From contig CAXXNY010000016.1 of assembly GCA_963674805.2 (NCBI GenBank), positions 310,001 to 374,000 on the forward strand: a stretch of DNA of 64,000 nucleotides, written 5' to 3'. This stretch comes from CALMFG01 sp963674805. Its GTDB lineage: Bacteria > Bacillota > Clostridia > Christensenellales > CALMFG01. The stretch's first letter is position 1. Every line of letters starts with the position of its first letter. Positions 33,961 to 43,477 of the stretch are shown one piece after another. The notes under the pieces are model-generated. The model was given only the letters and a program-made list of their open reading frames with translations, made no database searches and was not told where the DNA came from. The translations under genes were made by a program, and so were the position numbers.

Positions 33961-35562
33961 ATGACCTATGACGTCGTTATCGTTGGAGGCGGATTATCAG
34001 GTTTAACTGCTGCGGCATACCTAAGCCAAGCTGGTTTAAAAGTTATACTTTGCGAAAAAGAAGAAAAGGTCGGAGGGCTTGTTGGCAGCTTTGATTGCCG
34101 CGGATTCATCTTTGATGCTGGTGCCCGAGCAATTGAAAACTCCGGCGTTTTAATTCCGATGTTAAAGCAACTGGGGATTGATTTATCGTTTCTTAATAAC
34201 CCTGTCTCTGTCGGTATTGAAAATGACATTATCCCTATTGAAAACTTGCAAAGCCTAGCTGACTATGAAGTTCATCTAAAAAGACAGTTTCCAAATGAAA
34301 AAGCTGCTATAGAAAAGTTAATACAAGTTATCAAAAAAGTCATGGATTACATGGATATCCTTTATGGGATCGATAATCCATTGTTTATGGACTTAAAACA
34401 CGATAAAGCATATATCAAAGAAACTCTCCTGCCGTGGCTTTTTAAATATATACTCACCGTTGGGAAAATAAAAAACTTCAATGATCCTATAGATGAATAC
34501 TTAAGCAACTTCATTAAAGATCCTGTACTAACAGATATGATAGACCAGCACTTCTTTGCAAAAACACCGGCCTTTTTTGCTTTAAGCTATTTCAGTCTAT
34601 ACCTTGATTACAGATACCCAAAGGGCGGCACCGGCGCATTAATTGACGCCCTTCAGTCATATATTCTATCGAATGGCGGAGAAGTGAAAACAAAAACATC
34701 CATATCGGAAATTCAACTTGCTGCGCATCGAGCTATATCAGAAGATGGTCAAGTATTTCAATACAGTAAGTTGATCTGGTGCGCTGATAATAAATACCTA
34801 TATCAAATTGCTAAGAATCAAGGATTAACTAAAAAAGCCATGGCAATGATTGAACGCCAAAAACAGCATATTCAAAAATATCGGGGAGGCGATTCTGTTC
34901 TAACCATATATGCAGCTTCCAACTTAAAACCAGAATTCTTCAGCAATTTACATACTGCGCATTTTTTCTATACACCAATAAAAAAGGGTATAAGCTGTAA
35001 TCCAATTAGTCTGATCAAAGATGCGCAAGGTAAATTTTTAGATGATAAGGATGAGCTATTTAAATGGATTGAAAAATATTTAGCGCTCACCACTTACGAG
35101 ACGTCTATTCCATGTCTACGCGATAAAAGCCTTGCTCCTGAAGGCAAAACTGGGCTTATTATAAGCACGCTTTTTGATTATGATATTATGTTGCATTTGC
35201 GGCAACTCGGTCTTTATGATGAAGCAAAAAAATTTATTGCTGATACGATACTGAATGTACTTGATAATAGCATTTATCCAAAGTTTAAATCAAGCATCAT
35301 TAATGCATTTCTATCAACACCTTTGACAATAGCTTCTAAAACCGGCAACAGCGATGGCGCAATTACCGGTTGGTCGTTTATTTCTGGGAAAGTACCCGCC
35401 GTCAGCAAAATGACAAAAATCGCTCAAGCTGTTAAAACGCCATTGCCGCATGTTTTTCAAGCAGGTCAATGGACTTACAGTCCTGCCGGTCTCCCAATTT
35501 CAATGCTGACAGGTAAGTTGGCAGCCAACAGCGTTATAAAGAACTTAAATCGTCGTCGCTAA
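33961..35562 (+). CDS. FAD-dependent phytoene desaturase/CrtN-like oxidoreductase
   Basis: 533-residue flavoprotein. The N-terminal dinucleotide-binding motif VVIVGGGLSGLTAAAYL and C-terminal FQAGQWTYSPAGLPISMLTGKLAA match the carotenoid desaturase/isomerase family (CrtI/CrtN/RetSat-like). Exact substrate cannot be assigned. It faces the SDR gene and their coding ends overlap by 29 bases. With CrtQ- and CrtO-like genes across the convergence it suggests isoprenoid or carotenoid-like lipid chemistry, though no phytoene or diapophytoene synthase is in the window. Upstream is the IS3 remnant. Confidence 0.78.
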   Translation: MTYDVVIVGGGLSGLTAAAYLSQAGLKVILCEKEEKVGGLVGSFDCRGFIFDAGARAIENSGVLIPMLKQLGIDLSFLNNPVSVGIENDIIPIENLQSLADYEVHLKRQFPNEKAAIEKLIQVIKKVMDYMDILYGIDNPLFMDLKHDKAYIKETLLPWLFKYILTVGKIKNFNDPIDEYLSNFIKDPVLTDMIDQHFFAKTPAFFALSYFSLYLDYRYPKGGTGALIDALQSYILSNGGEVKTKTSISEIQLAAHRAISEDGQVFQYSKLIWCADNKYLYQIAKNQGLTKKAMAMIERQKQHIQKYRGGDSVLTIYAASNLKPEFFSNLHTAHFFYTPIKKGISCNPISLIKDAQGKFLDDKDELFKWIEKYLALTTYETSIPCLRDKSLAPEGKTGLIISTLFDYDIMLHLRQLGLYDEAKKFIADTILNVLDNSIYPKFKSSIINAFLSTPLTIASKTGNSDGAITGWSFISGKVPAVSKMTKIAQAVKTPLPHVFQAGQWTYSPAGLPISMLTGKLAANSVIKNLNRRR

Positions 35563-36472
35563 ATCCGGTTAAAGTGTGGCTTAAGCACCATATTTGCTCT
35601 ATTTTCTCCGTGTCAAAAACATGCGGCATCGGTTTCTCTTCGATAGTAAGATTGAAATATCTGCCGCTGGTATCACTAAGTGTTGGTTCTGCCGCCAAAT
35701 AATATAGCGCTTCACCGGATATTTTTGGATCTTTTAACCCAGGCGCGATTACCGACTGCATCCATTTTCGATATAGCCAACCATTGTTGCTCCCGATATC
35801 GGTTTTAACGGCACCAGGGTGCATGGCATTGATTGTAACCGTTGAGCTATTAAGTTTATCCGCTAGTGTCATCACTGTCATTAGCTGAGCGGTTTTGGAG
35901 GCGCCGTATGCACAAAGTCCAATATATGGGCGCTTATCCCAATTTAAATCGTTTAAATTAAGCCCGCCAAAACGATGACCTTCTGAGTTCACTTGGATGA
36001 TTCTACCTTGACTGCTTTTTAGAACTTGAGGGAGTAATAACTTTGTGAATAAAAAACTCGATAAATGATTCACTTGAAAAACCATTTCAAACCCATCCAA
36101 AGTGATTTTACGTGTGGTAGAATGCAAACCAGCTGAATTAATCAAAATATCAATGTGATTAAAATCATCAGCGATATTCTCCGCTGCCTTTATTACAGTG
36201 CTAAAATTACTAAAATCAGCAAAATATATATGCGGCGTGCGCCCATATTCTTCATATAATTGCTGGCTCACTATATTAGCCTTGTCAAGGTTTCTTGCAA
36301 CTAATATGATTTCAGCACCCGCTTTGGCAAGCCGCCTAGCAGCCGCAAGTCCAACCCCGGATGTTCCGCCTGTAATTACAGATAGCTTATTATCTAATGT
36401 TGCATTAGTTGTGTTCTGCTTCGCATTTGCGTTTTTAATAAATGCTAAATCTTCTTTTGTATATTTAACCAT
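35534..36472 (-). CDS. short-chain dehydrogenase/reductase
   Basis: 312-residue NAD(P)-dependent SDR enzyme. It has the cofactor motif TGGTSGVG, NSAG, and the catalytic YGASK. The start at 36472 is chosen because the preceding gene stops 4 bases upstream; a longer in-frame start would overlap that gene by about 120 bases. Last gene of a four-gene minus-strand operon with crtQ-like, crtO-like and SnoaL-like genes. It resembles retinol dehydrogenase/WWOX-type SDRs acting on lipophilic alcohols or aldehydes, but substrate is unknown. Confidence 0.85.
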   Translation of the reverse strand: MVKYTKEDLAFIKNANAKQNTTNATLDNKLSVITGGTSGVGLAAARRLAKAGAEIILVARNLDKANIVSQQLYEEYGRTPHIYFADFSNFSTVIKAAENIADDFNHIDILINSAGLHSTTRKITLDGFEMVFQVNHLSSFLFTKLLLPQVLKSSQGRIIQVNSEGHRFGGLNLNDLNWDKRPYIGLCAYGASKTAQLMTVMTLADKLNSSTVTINAMHPGAVKTDIGSNNGWLYRKWMQSVIAPGLKDPKISGEALYYLAAEPTLSDTSGRYFNLTIEEKPMPHVFDTEKIEQIWCLSHTLTGFSDDDLSSL

Positions 36473-36476
36473 AGCT

Positions 36477-36926
36477 TCACCCAAATTTCTTATGCATGAA
36501 CCGTCTATATGCTTTTTTAAACCATGGAATTCCGTTAAATATATCGCCCCATAAGTCGTAATAATCCCTTTGAGCAATAATTCTGCCATCATCATGCAAA
36601 GTCAGTTTTGTGCTTCCATAAACAGGTGTACTAGGGAACTTTTTAAACATCATGGTCATCGTCCAATCGAACATAATAATTTTTCCATTCTGGGTAATAA
36701 AGGATATATCCATTCTTAGTTCCTGACATCGATCCGTAAGCCTTTTACAAAGTGACTTAAACTCCTCTATTCCTTCAATTCGCTGGATAGAATCCTGAAA
36801 AATAATGTTTTCATGGTAATATGGAAAAATATGAGACCAGTCCGGTTTGCCATCCGTATTATATGTTTTTGACCACAGCATTCTCACATTTTCTTCATTT
36901 ATTTTAAGCCTTTTTTTATTGTCCAT
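36477..36926 (-). CDS. SnoaL-like/NTF2-fold protein
   Basis: 149-residue protein with NTF2-like features (WSHIFPYYHENIIFQDSIQRIEGIEEFKSLCKRL ... YGSTKLTLHDDGRIIAQRDYYDLWGDIF). Such proteins are small-molecule isomerases, hydratases or binding proteins. It lies 2 bases after the CrtO-like gene and 4 bases before the SDR gene, so the four are co-transcribed. No catalytic assignment possible. Confidence 0.72.
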   Translation of the reverse strand: MDNKKRLKINEENVRMLWSKTYNTDGKPDWSHIFPYYHENIIFQDSIQRIEGIEEFKSLCKRLTDRCQELRMDISFITQNGKIIMFDWTMTMMFKKFPSTPVYGSTKLTLHDDGRIIAQRDYYDLWGDIFNGIPWFKKAYRRFMHKKFG

Positions 36927-36928
36927 TA

Positions 36929-37456
36929 CTATCCCCTTTTTACATATATGTTTTCATAAAGCTTCTTTAACCTTGGTCGATTGTACCGTTGCGCTATAAT
37001 ACACGGCAAGTTCACAATCAGGGCATAGGCTAGCATGATCCAAATAACAAAAGAAGGCGCCCATAAACCAAATAACCAAAACGGCAATATTTGAATTGTA
37101 TGCCCAAACTCTGCCCGGCAAGTTTCTGCAATAAAAGCCTTTAAATAGACTTCATCCGTTTGCTTTAACTCTCCTTTTGCAAACCCCACTTGAAATGCCT
37201 TAGCCCCATCCGGTAGCCATCGCTTCCAGTGTTTGATCTTTAAAACTTTTTCATAAAACTTACCCTGCTTCTCCCAACGATGGCTGCGATACCAGAATGA
37301 ATCAGCATTAAAATACTTATCCGGGATCCAATTGGCAATCATTGAAATAGCTACCTGTATCGCTGGCCAGATAACAATAAATGAAACTATTGTTAACCAG
37401 TCAGGGAGAAACATAACTTGCATGTCTTGCGCCCCTATAGTCTTCTGCCTTTCCAC
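36929..37456 (-). CDS. crtO: CrtO-like glycosyl-carotenoid acyltransferase
   Basis: 175-residue membrane protein matching staphylococcal CrtO, which adds a fatty acyl chain to the sugar of glycosyl-diaponeurosporenoate. Shared features are IPDKYF, KQGKFYEKVLKIKHWKRWLPDG, the AETCRAEFGH His motif, LPFW and the C-terminal IIAQRYNRPRLKKL. Hydrophobic helices at residues about 18-42 and 125-150. It overlaps the CrtQ-like gene by 22 bases, mirroring the functional pair of staphyloxanthin biosynthesis. Confidence 0.85.
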   Translation of the reverse strand: MERQKTIGAQDMQVMFLPDWLTIVSFIVIWPAIQVAISMIANWIPDKYFNADSFWYRSHRWEKQGKFYEKVLKIKHWKRWLPDGAKAFQVGFAKGELKQTDEVYLKAFIAETCRAEFGHTIQILPFWLFGLWAPSFVIWIMLAYALIVNLPCIIAQRYNRPRLKKLYENIYVKRG

Positions 37457-38526
37457 GTTACTGATTTAAACACATAGTTTGATAGCAGAGAATTTATATA
37501 TATCAGGTGAAAAGCACATAATGGTATCGGATATAGTATTATGCTTACAATGCCAAACCTTCCAAGATTCCGGTTAGCACGAAATATCAGCACGACATTA
37601 ACCGAATATATCAAGCCTAAAGCCATTAGAAAGATCATCTTTTCTGTGCACAGTGCATAGACTATCTCTAAGGGCAATACCGTTAATCCCGTCACCCAAA
37701 TGATAATGGACCATAGTAGCTCCTTTTTTGATGCTTTAGCGCCACGACAGAAATTTTTCGTCCATCCCTCAATTAAGTCTTGAAGACCATGGGGATACAT
37801 TTGAAATGTTATTGTTGACCCGCCCAAGAAATGCGATATTTCTATCCCGTTAGATGCATAAAACAATCCCAGATGAAAATCTTCAACAATCTCATGTTTA
37901 ACTGCTTCATACCCGCCATAATCCATAAATAGAACCCTGTTTATCATAAACACAGGGCCAAACATACCCTTTATCTTTTTTGCACGTGCTGCGCACATCC
38001 CCGTGCATGCCACCTGTATCATGTTGAAAAACATTGAGATTTTTTCGTAAATCCGTTTCGTTTCGTGGTATGGCTGGACGGTCACGACACTTTCATTTTT
38101 TGCATAGAGTAAGAGCAGGTCGTTAATCGCATTTGGTTTCAATCTGACATCGGCGTCCAAAAACAGCAAGACCTCTCCATTTGCCACTTGGGCACCCTGT
38201 TGGCACGCCCATGTTTTTCCCCGCCATCCACTAGGGATGCTGGTTACGTTGACTTTTTTTACTCCATACGCATCAATAATTTTCTCAGTATCATCGGTTG
38301 ATTCATCATTAATGCAGATAATCTCAAAGCAGTGATACGTTTGATTTTTTAAGTCATTAAGCAAATTATGTAGATGATACTCCTCATTTCGGGCAGGAAT
38401 AATAGCTGAGATATTATATTTTCCATTAAATTTGTTGGGCGCCTTTTTAAGTTCTGGAAATCGCCAGAAAATGAGTATGCCAATTAGTGTAGCCATACAT
38501 ATAATAACAAAATTAATCCATAGCAT
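37435..38526 (-). CDS. crtQ: CrtQ-like glycosyltransferase
   Basis: 363-residue family 2 glycosyltransferase resembling CrtQ, which glucosylates diaponeurosporenoate. An N-terminal membrane helix is followed by ISAIIPARNEE, NDESTDDT, FLDADV (DxD-like), VTVQPYHETKRIYEKISMFFN, FGPVF, EDFHLGLFY and FQMYPHGLQDLIEGWTKN, all in the order found in CrtQ; C-terminal membrane helices end in WKGRRL. First gene of the four-gene operon. A different lipid acceptor is possible, since the backbone synthase is absent here. Confidence 0.85.
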   Translation of the reverse strand: MLWINFVIICMATLIGILIFWRFPELKKAPNKFNGKYNISAIIPARNEEYHLHNLLNDLKNQTYHCFEIICINDESTDDTEKIIDAYGVKKVNVTSIPSGWRGKTWACQQGAQVANGEVLLFLDADVRLKPNAINDLLLLYAKNESVVTVQPYHETKRIYEKISMFFNMIQVACTGMCAARAKKIKGMFGPVFMINRVLFMDYGGYEAVKHEIVEDFHLGLFYASNGIEISHFLGGSTITFQMYPHGLQDLIEGWTKNFCRGAKASKKELLWSIIIWVTGLTVLPLEIVYALCTEKMIFLMALGLIYSVNVVLIFRANRNLGRFGIVSIILYPIPLCAFHLIYINSLLSNYVFKSVTWKGRRL

Positions 38527-38714
38527 ACTTCTATGCCCCCTATTTAATAAAATTTAATATTCCGGATATATTTGTTATGATGCTAATCATCATTTATTCT
38601 AGTTTGTGTATTAATTTTTCACCTGAATAGTATCCTTCAAAAATTTCTCTATAATGCGTATGCAAAAACAAGCAATATATTTTTATATATTTCATACTAA
38701 TTCCACTCAAACAT

Positions 38715-41700
38715 TTAATCATAGGGAAGCTTAATAATAAACCTTGTATATTTACCATGCTTTGATTCAACAAAAAACTCACCATGATGTTCCTTAATAA
38801 TGCCATAACTAATTGAAAGCCCTAGCCCTGTTCCCTTGTTTTTCCTTTTTGTGGTAAAAAAGGGATCAAATATTCTTTCTTTTATATCACGTGAGATTCC
38901 TAAACCAAAATCTTTCACGCTTATATATAGCCATTTTTTGTGATTATCTTTCATTGCTTTGCACTGGATAATAATCCTCTTGTTATCATGGGGCTCGGGA
39001 TATTTCTCATTTAAAGAGTCCCGAGCATTGGTCAGCAAATTCATTATAACCTGCTGTATTTGTTCGCTTCGGCATCTAATACTCTGAATATCTTGGTCAA
39101 TCCTAACATCAATCGAAATATTATCGTGTAAGAATATCGACTTGATGATCGAAAGAGTCTTGCTTACTATATCTTGGATTTGTGCTAAACTTAACTGTGC
39201 GCTATCTTGCCTAGAAAAATCAAGAAGGTTTTTAACAATTCGAGAAACTCGGTTTGTTTCGCGTATGATTTCCCCTGCATAATTAAAAATATCACTATTT
39301 CTTTCGACTTCATCCTGAATGATTTGACCGTAATTTAAAATTCCGTTAATTGGATTATTTATTTCATGTGCAACGCCACTGGCAAGGGTTCCGATTGATT
39401 CAAGTTTTTGCTGACTTCGAAGCAGTGCCTCTGCCCTCTCTTTTTCCTCTTGAAGTTTCTTTTGATCCGTTATATCGATAATAACACCTAATATCTTTTT
39501 AAAATCGCCGTTTTGATCAAATTCTTTTTCCGCAATTGATCTAATAGTTTTATACATCACTGAGTCAAAAGGTTTTATACGGTACTGGATATCATATCCT
39601 GATTTATCTTCGAGAAAATCCAGTAATGAATTATGCACATATGCTCTGTCATCTTCATGCACCATAGTTTCAACGTCTTCAATACTAATATAGTTTGTAT
39701 CGGTATTTAATCCGAAAAGAGCAAATGCTTGATCTGATGCCCAAATTACATTACTGCTAACTTCGATTTCCCAGGAACCCGCTTTTGCAATCATCTGTGA
39801 TCGGCGCAGCCTTCGCTCATTTTCTTTTAATTTTTTTTCGCCCTCAAGTTTTCCTGTTATATCTTCAATAATACAATGGGTTTGTTTAAAGCTGCCATCG
39901 CTATGATGGGCAACACGTCCATTCAAACTAACGATAATGACATCCCCGTTCTTTTTTACCATTTTGATTGTATTATTTGCTTTACATACAGATTTGAAAT
40001 TTGAGAAGTTGTTTTTAAACTGTTCAGCATCCAAAGGATGAATGAAATTACAGAACGAACTACCAATAACTTCATTTTTTTCATAGCCCAACATCCGAAG
40101 CCACGCATCATTTACATCGATAAACCTACCATCTGAATCAAGAGATTGATACCCCATAGGTGCATCTTCGAATAATAGTCGATACCGGCTTTCCCTTTCT
40201 TCCAAAGCCATCTGTGATCGTTTTAAGTCAGTGATGTTTTGAGAAATTATTTCAACCCCTAAAAGCTTTCCTTCTTTATCAAAAATATTATTATATGTGC
40301 TTCTGAACCAAACTTCACCAATTGGCAATTTAATTGAATCTTCATAGTCGTACATCTTATTTGTTTGAACTGATCGTTTTAGTCTTGTTAAAAACTCGTT
40401 TGCCTCATCTTCAGAGAAAAGTTCCTGAAAGGTTTTCCCCTCAAAATCTTCTGGCTCTCCGCCCATATTTTGCGCTGCTGCACGGTTAAACGATATTAGC
40501 CTTCCATCTGGTGAGAAGTATCCAATGCCAATGCCTGCGTGATCAAACAAGGCTTTGGTTTCCTCTGAAATTTTCTTAACCTGTGCTTCATAGTTCGCTT
40601 TTTCAGTAATATCCTCTGCAAACCCGAGTATTTTATCTTCTGAAAGTCGTAACGCTTTAACACTTCCAATACGACTCTCACCTGTTTTTGTTTTGAATGT
40701 AAACCTTTTTTGCTTTGCTTCCTTATTATTTATTGAATAGAAATATTCCTGATTCCGTTCATCATTACCTTCAATAATCTCAGTGAATTTCATTCCAATC
40801 AGCTCGTCTTGTGCATACTTTGTAATTTTACTTGCCTCAATATTCACATTAATAAAGCAGCCTTTTTGATTCGCAACAAAAATCCCATACGGGGCTTCTT
40901 CAACTAATTTTTCAAGTTCTTCTTTGCTTTCTTCCAGTTGCACATGGGTTAACATTAAATCGGTTACATCATTAAATATCAGTACAATACAATCATCGTT
41001 TAGCTTAAAAACACTGCACTCAAAAAAGCAGGCGCCACGGCCATCGATATGTTTTTGGGCGGGCAGGTTGACTGTTTTTCCAGACCTCTTTACTGTCTGA
41101 AACGTTTGGATTAAATTATACTTATCAATATCAGGCATTAAATCAACAATGCTTTTACCCACTAGCCGTGATTTGGATCTATTGATCAGTTCAAGTCCTT
41201 TGTCGTTTATCGTATCAATGATATAGTCTTCACCAGACTTTCCATCATTCCTTACTTGAAGAACAATGCATCCGCTGCTTAGATTATCAAAAAGTTTCTT
41301 GTAGTTCTCATTGCTCTGTTCTTTTTCAATCTGATTAATTTTTAGGTCAGTGATATCGCTTGTAAAATCAATAAAAGTCCCATCTGCCTTTTTTACAACA
41401 GTACATCTACCATACCTTTGCTCGCCTTGTTTTGTTTTATATTGATATTCAAGATTTAACGCATCTTTTTCTTTCATATCCAGCACGTTATTTTTAAATG
41501 CCTTAATATTTTCATTAGATACCAAAAAATCCATCATGTTCATTTTTAACAGTTCCGATTTTGTATAGCCACTGTTTCGTCCTGCTTTATCATTTACATC
41601 AAGTATTTTACCGTTGCTATCAAATTTATATATTTCAAACGGCGAGTATTTATACACCTCTTCTATCTCGTCTTTAATGGTAACAATGTTGCTAATGTCC

Positions 41701-42044
41701 GAAAAAAGAGTAACAAAATAATTTGTCTTGGGAGAAAAGGCCTTCACTTTATAATGTCGCTTAAGCGTATTAGAATATGAATCAAATTCCTTTTCCTTGC
41801 CTTCAACCGCTACCTCGCCATATTCTTTAATCCAGTCGGTTGAATCATTTTTAATGTCGGGTATCAATTCTAAAATGCTTTTACCAATAATCGATTCTTT
41901 AACTAGACCCGTATAGCTTTCAAATGCCCCATTGCAGTCAATGAAAATATAATCAACAGGAACACCTTGTTTATCACATACGATTTTATGATAAGCATAT
42001 CCTTCGCTTGTGTGTTTGACCACTTCTTCGAATATTTTATCCAT
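38715..42044 (-). CDS. multi-PAS hybrid-less sensor histidine kinase
   Basis: 1109-residue cytoplasmic kinase with about seven PAS/PAC modules (residues 1-870) and a transmitter: HisKA with His in GVAHEINNPINGILNYG (about residue 893), HATPase with NLLTNARDSL, KDFGLGI and GTGLGLSISYGI. No membrane helix. Its first PAS (GYAYHKIVCDKQGVPVDYIF) is like the first PAS of the kinase at 55.5 kb. It is encoded 15 bases after the HD-GYP regulator gene, making that the probable partner. Bound ligands of the PAS domains cannot be told from sequence. Confidence 0.9.
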   Translation of the reverse strand: MDKIFEEVVKHTSEGYAYHKIVCDKQGVPVDYIFIDCNGAFESYTGLVKESIIGKSILELIPDIKNDSTDWIKEYGEVAVEGKEKEFDSYSNTLKRHYKVKAFSPKTNYFVTLFSDISNIVTIKDEIEEVYKYSPFEIYKFDSNGKILDVNDKAGRNSGYTKSELLKMNMMDFLVSNENIKAFKNNVLDMKEKDALNLEYQYKTKQGEQRYGRCTVVKKADGTFIDFTSDITDLKINQIEKEQSNENYKKLFDNLSSGCIVLQVRNDGKSGEDYIIDTINDKGLELINRSKSRLVGKSIVDLMPDIDKYNLIQTFQTVKRSGKTVNLPAQKHIDGRGACFFECSVFKLNDDCIVLIFNDVTDLMLTHVQLEESKEELEKLVEEAPYGIFVANQKGCFINVNIEASKITKYAQDELIGMKFTEIIEGNDERNQEYFYSINNKEAKQKRFTFKTKTGESRIGSVKALRLSEDKILGFAEDITEKANYEAQVKKISEETKALFDHAGIGIGYFSPDGRLISFNRAAAQNMGGEPEDFEGKTFQELFSEDEANEFLTRLKRSVQTNKMYDYEDSIKLPIGEVWFRSTYNNIFDKEGKLLGVEIISQNITDLKRSQMALEERESRYRLLFEDAPMGYQSLDSDGRFIDVNDAWLRMLGYEKNEVIGSSFCNFIHPLDAEQFKNNFSNFKSVCKANNTIKMVKKNGDVIIVSLNGRVAHHSDGSFKQTHCIIEDITGKLEGEKKLKENERRLRRSQMIAKAGSWEIEVSSNVIWASDQAFALFGLNTDTNYISIEDVETMVHEDDRAYVHNSLLDFLEDKSGYDIQYRIKPFDSVMYKTIRSIAEKEFDQNGDFKKILGVIIDITDQKKLQEEKERAEALLRSQQKLESIGTLASGVAHEINNPINGILNYGQIIQDEVERNSDIFNYAGEIIRETNRVSRIVKNLLDFSRQDSAQLSLAQIQDIVSKTLSIIKSIFLHDNISIDVRIDQDIQSIRCRSEQIQQVIMNLLTNARDSLNEKYPEPHDNKRIIIQCKAMKDNHKKWLYISVKDFGLGISRDIKERIFDPFFTTKRKNKGTGLGLSISYGIIKEHHGEFFVESKHGKYTRFIIKLPYD

Positions 42045-42059
42045 TGTGCTTATTTCCCT

Positions 42060-43115
42060 TTAAATCATTACTGAAAGTTTTTTAATATCAGAAAAATCAA
42101 AATGATCCTGCTCAAAAAGACTCACTGTTGCTTCCACAACCTGTCTATCAAACAAAATCCCACTTTTCTCCTTAATTTCTGACAGTGCTACGCTTATCTC
42201 AAATCCCGGCCGATACGGTCTGTGTGATGACATCGCTTCAATTACATCGGCAACTGCTAGGACTCTAGCTTCTATAGATATTTCATTGTTTTTTAATCCG
42301 TTCGGATAGCCGCTGCCATTCATACGTTCGTGATGCTGCAATATGATATCTGATATTGAATAAGGTAATTGAATATTTTGTGTGAGTTCATAGCTGCTAT
42401 ATACGTGCTCCTTGATAACCTCATATTCTCCACGCGTTAGTTTACCCGGTTTAGATAAAATTTCAGATGCAATTAGTAGTTTCCCAATATCATGAAGATA
42501 TCCTGCAAAATAAACAGATTTTTGTTGTTGCTCATTTAAACCCATTTTTCGTGCAATTGCTAAGGATAGAATACCTACGCGGTATTCATGTCCCGCTGTA
42601 TACGGGTCTTTGTGTTCAAGTATATTCGCGATTGTTTCGATTGTGCCATTGACTGCTTTTTGAAGCGCCTCAGTGCGCTGCTGAACGAGTCGTTCTAAAT
42701 TATCCCGGTACTGCTTGTTCTCATCTTCAAGTTGATTTTTTTTATCCAGAAGCTCTTTTTTCTCTAAGGCGTATTTTATAACTTTAAGTAGTGTCTCTTT
42801 TGCAACAGGTTTTATTAGATAATCATATGCATTACTTCTAACTGCTAATTTTGCAGTATCTACTGTAGGTTCACCGGTCATAATGATAACCGGGATATCC
42901 GGATTCTTTGATTTAATCGTATCCAATAAATCCATTCCAGATATTTCAGGCATTATAATATCCGTAATGATCAAATCAAGATCTTGCTCCTTAAACAATG
43001 TAAGTGCTTCTTCAACGCTTTCTGCAAGGAAAGTCTGGTGCCCTTCTTTTGAAAGGAAAATTTCAAAAGTTTTCCTAATGCTTGTTTCGTCATCAACAAC
43101 TAGAATTTTAGACAT
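42060..43115 (-). CDS. HD-GYP response regulator (c-di-GMP phosphodiesterase)
   Basis: 351-residue protein: receiver domain with phospho-Asp in LIITDIIMPE, a coiled-coil linker (about 125-155), and an HD-GYP domain with HDIGK, EHVYSSYEL and the HHERMNGSGYPNGL signature. It probably degrades c-di-GMP when phosphorylated by the downstream kinase. Start at 43115 follows GGGGGAACAC; a TTG four codons upstream overlaps this site. The two GGDEF proteins at 53-55 kb are possible antagonists. Confidence 0.9.
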   Translation of the reverse strand: MSKILVVDDETSIRKTFEIFLSKEGHQTFLAESVEEALTLFKEQDLDLIITDIIMPEISGMDLLDTIKSKNPDIPVIIMTGEPTVDTAKLAVRSNAYDYLIKPVAKETLLKVIKYALEKKELLDKKNQLEDENKQYRDNLERLVQQRTEALQKAVNGTIETIANILEHKDPYTAGHEYRVGILSLAIARKMGLNEQQQKSVYFAGYLHDIGKLLIASEILSKPGKLTRGEYEVIKEHVYSSYELTQNIQLPYSISDIILQHHERMNGSGYPNGLKNNEISIEARVLAVADVIEAMSSHRPYRPGFEISVALSEIKEKSGILFDRQVVEATVSLFEQDHFDFSDIKKLSVMI

Positions 43116-43477
43116 GTGTTCCCCCAATTTATTGATATCAAAGCATTAACTTCAAAGCAATTCAAGCAGTTAATAATATGTATATTCTTTAGTTGTCTAT
43201 AAGGTTTACTCGGTATTTCCTAATAAAAATCCATGTCTGGAAAGGCTTCTGAACTTTAAAAATGTATCTTCATAATTGATTATATCACAGTTTCCTAAAT
43301 CAACGATAATCCTCATTTTAATAATTCTTTTGTCAAACAAAAACTGAACATTTTTTTAAATGCAGCTCACATTGCATTGTCCTTATCCTTAACCCTAATA
43401 TTAATATTTAGAGCAAACTTTTATCATTATGTTGTTTTTGTGATAAAATGTTTTATTATATAGCATTTGATACTCTT
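43116..43477. other. 362-base A+T-rich gap
   Basis: Holds the promoter region of the HD-GYP/kinase operon. No gene or clear regulatory repeat recognised. Confidence 0.4.
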
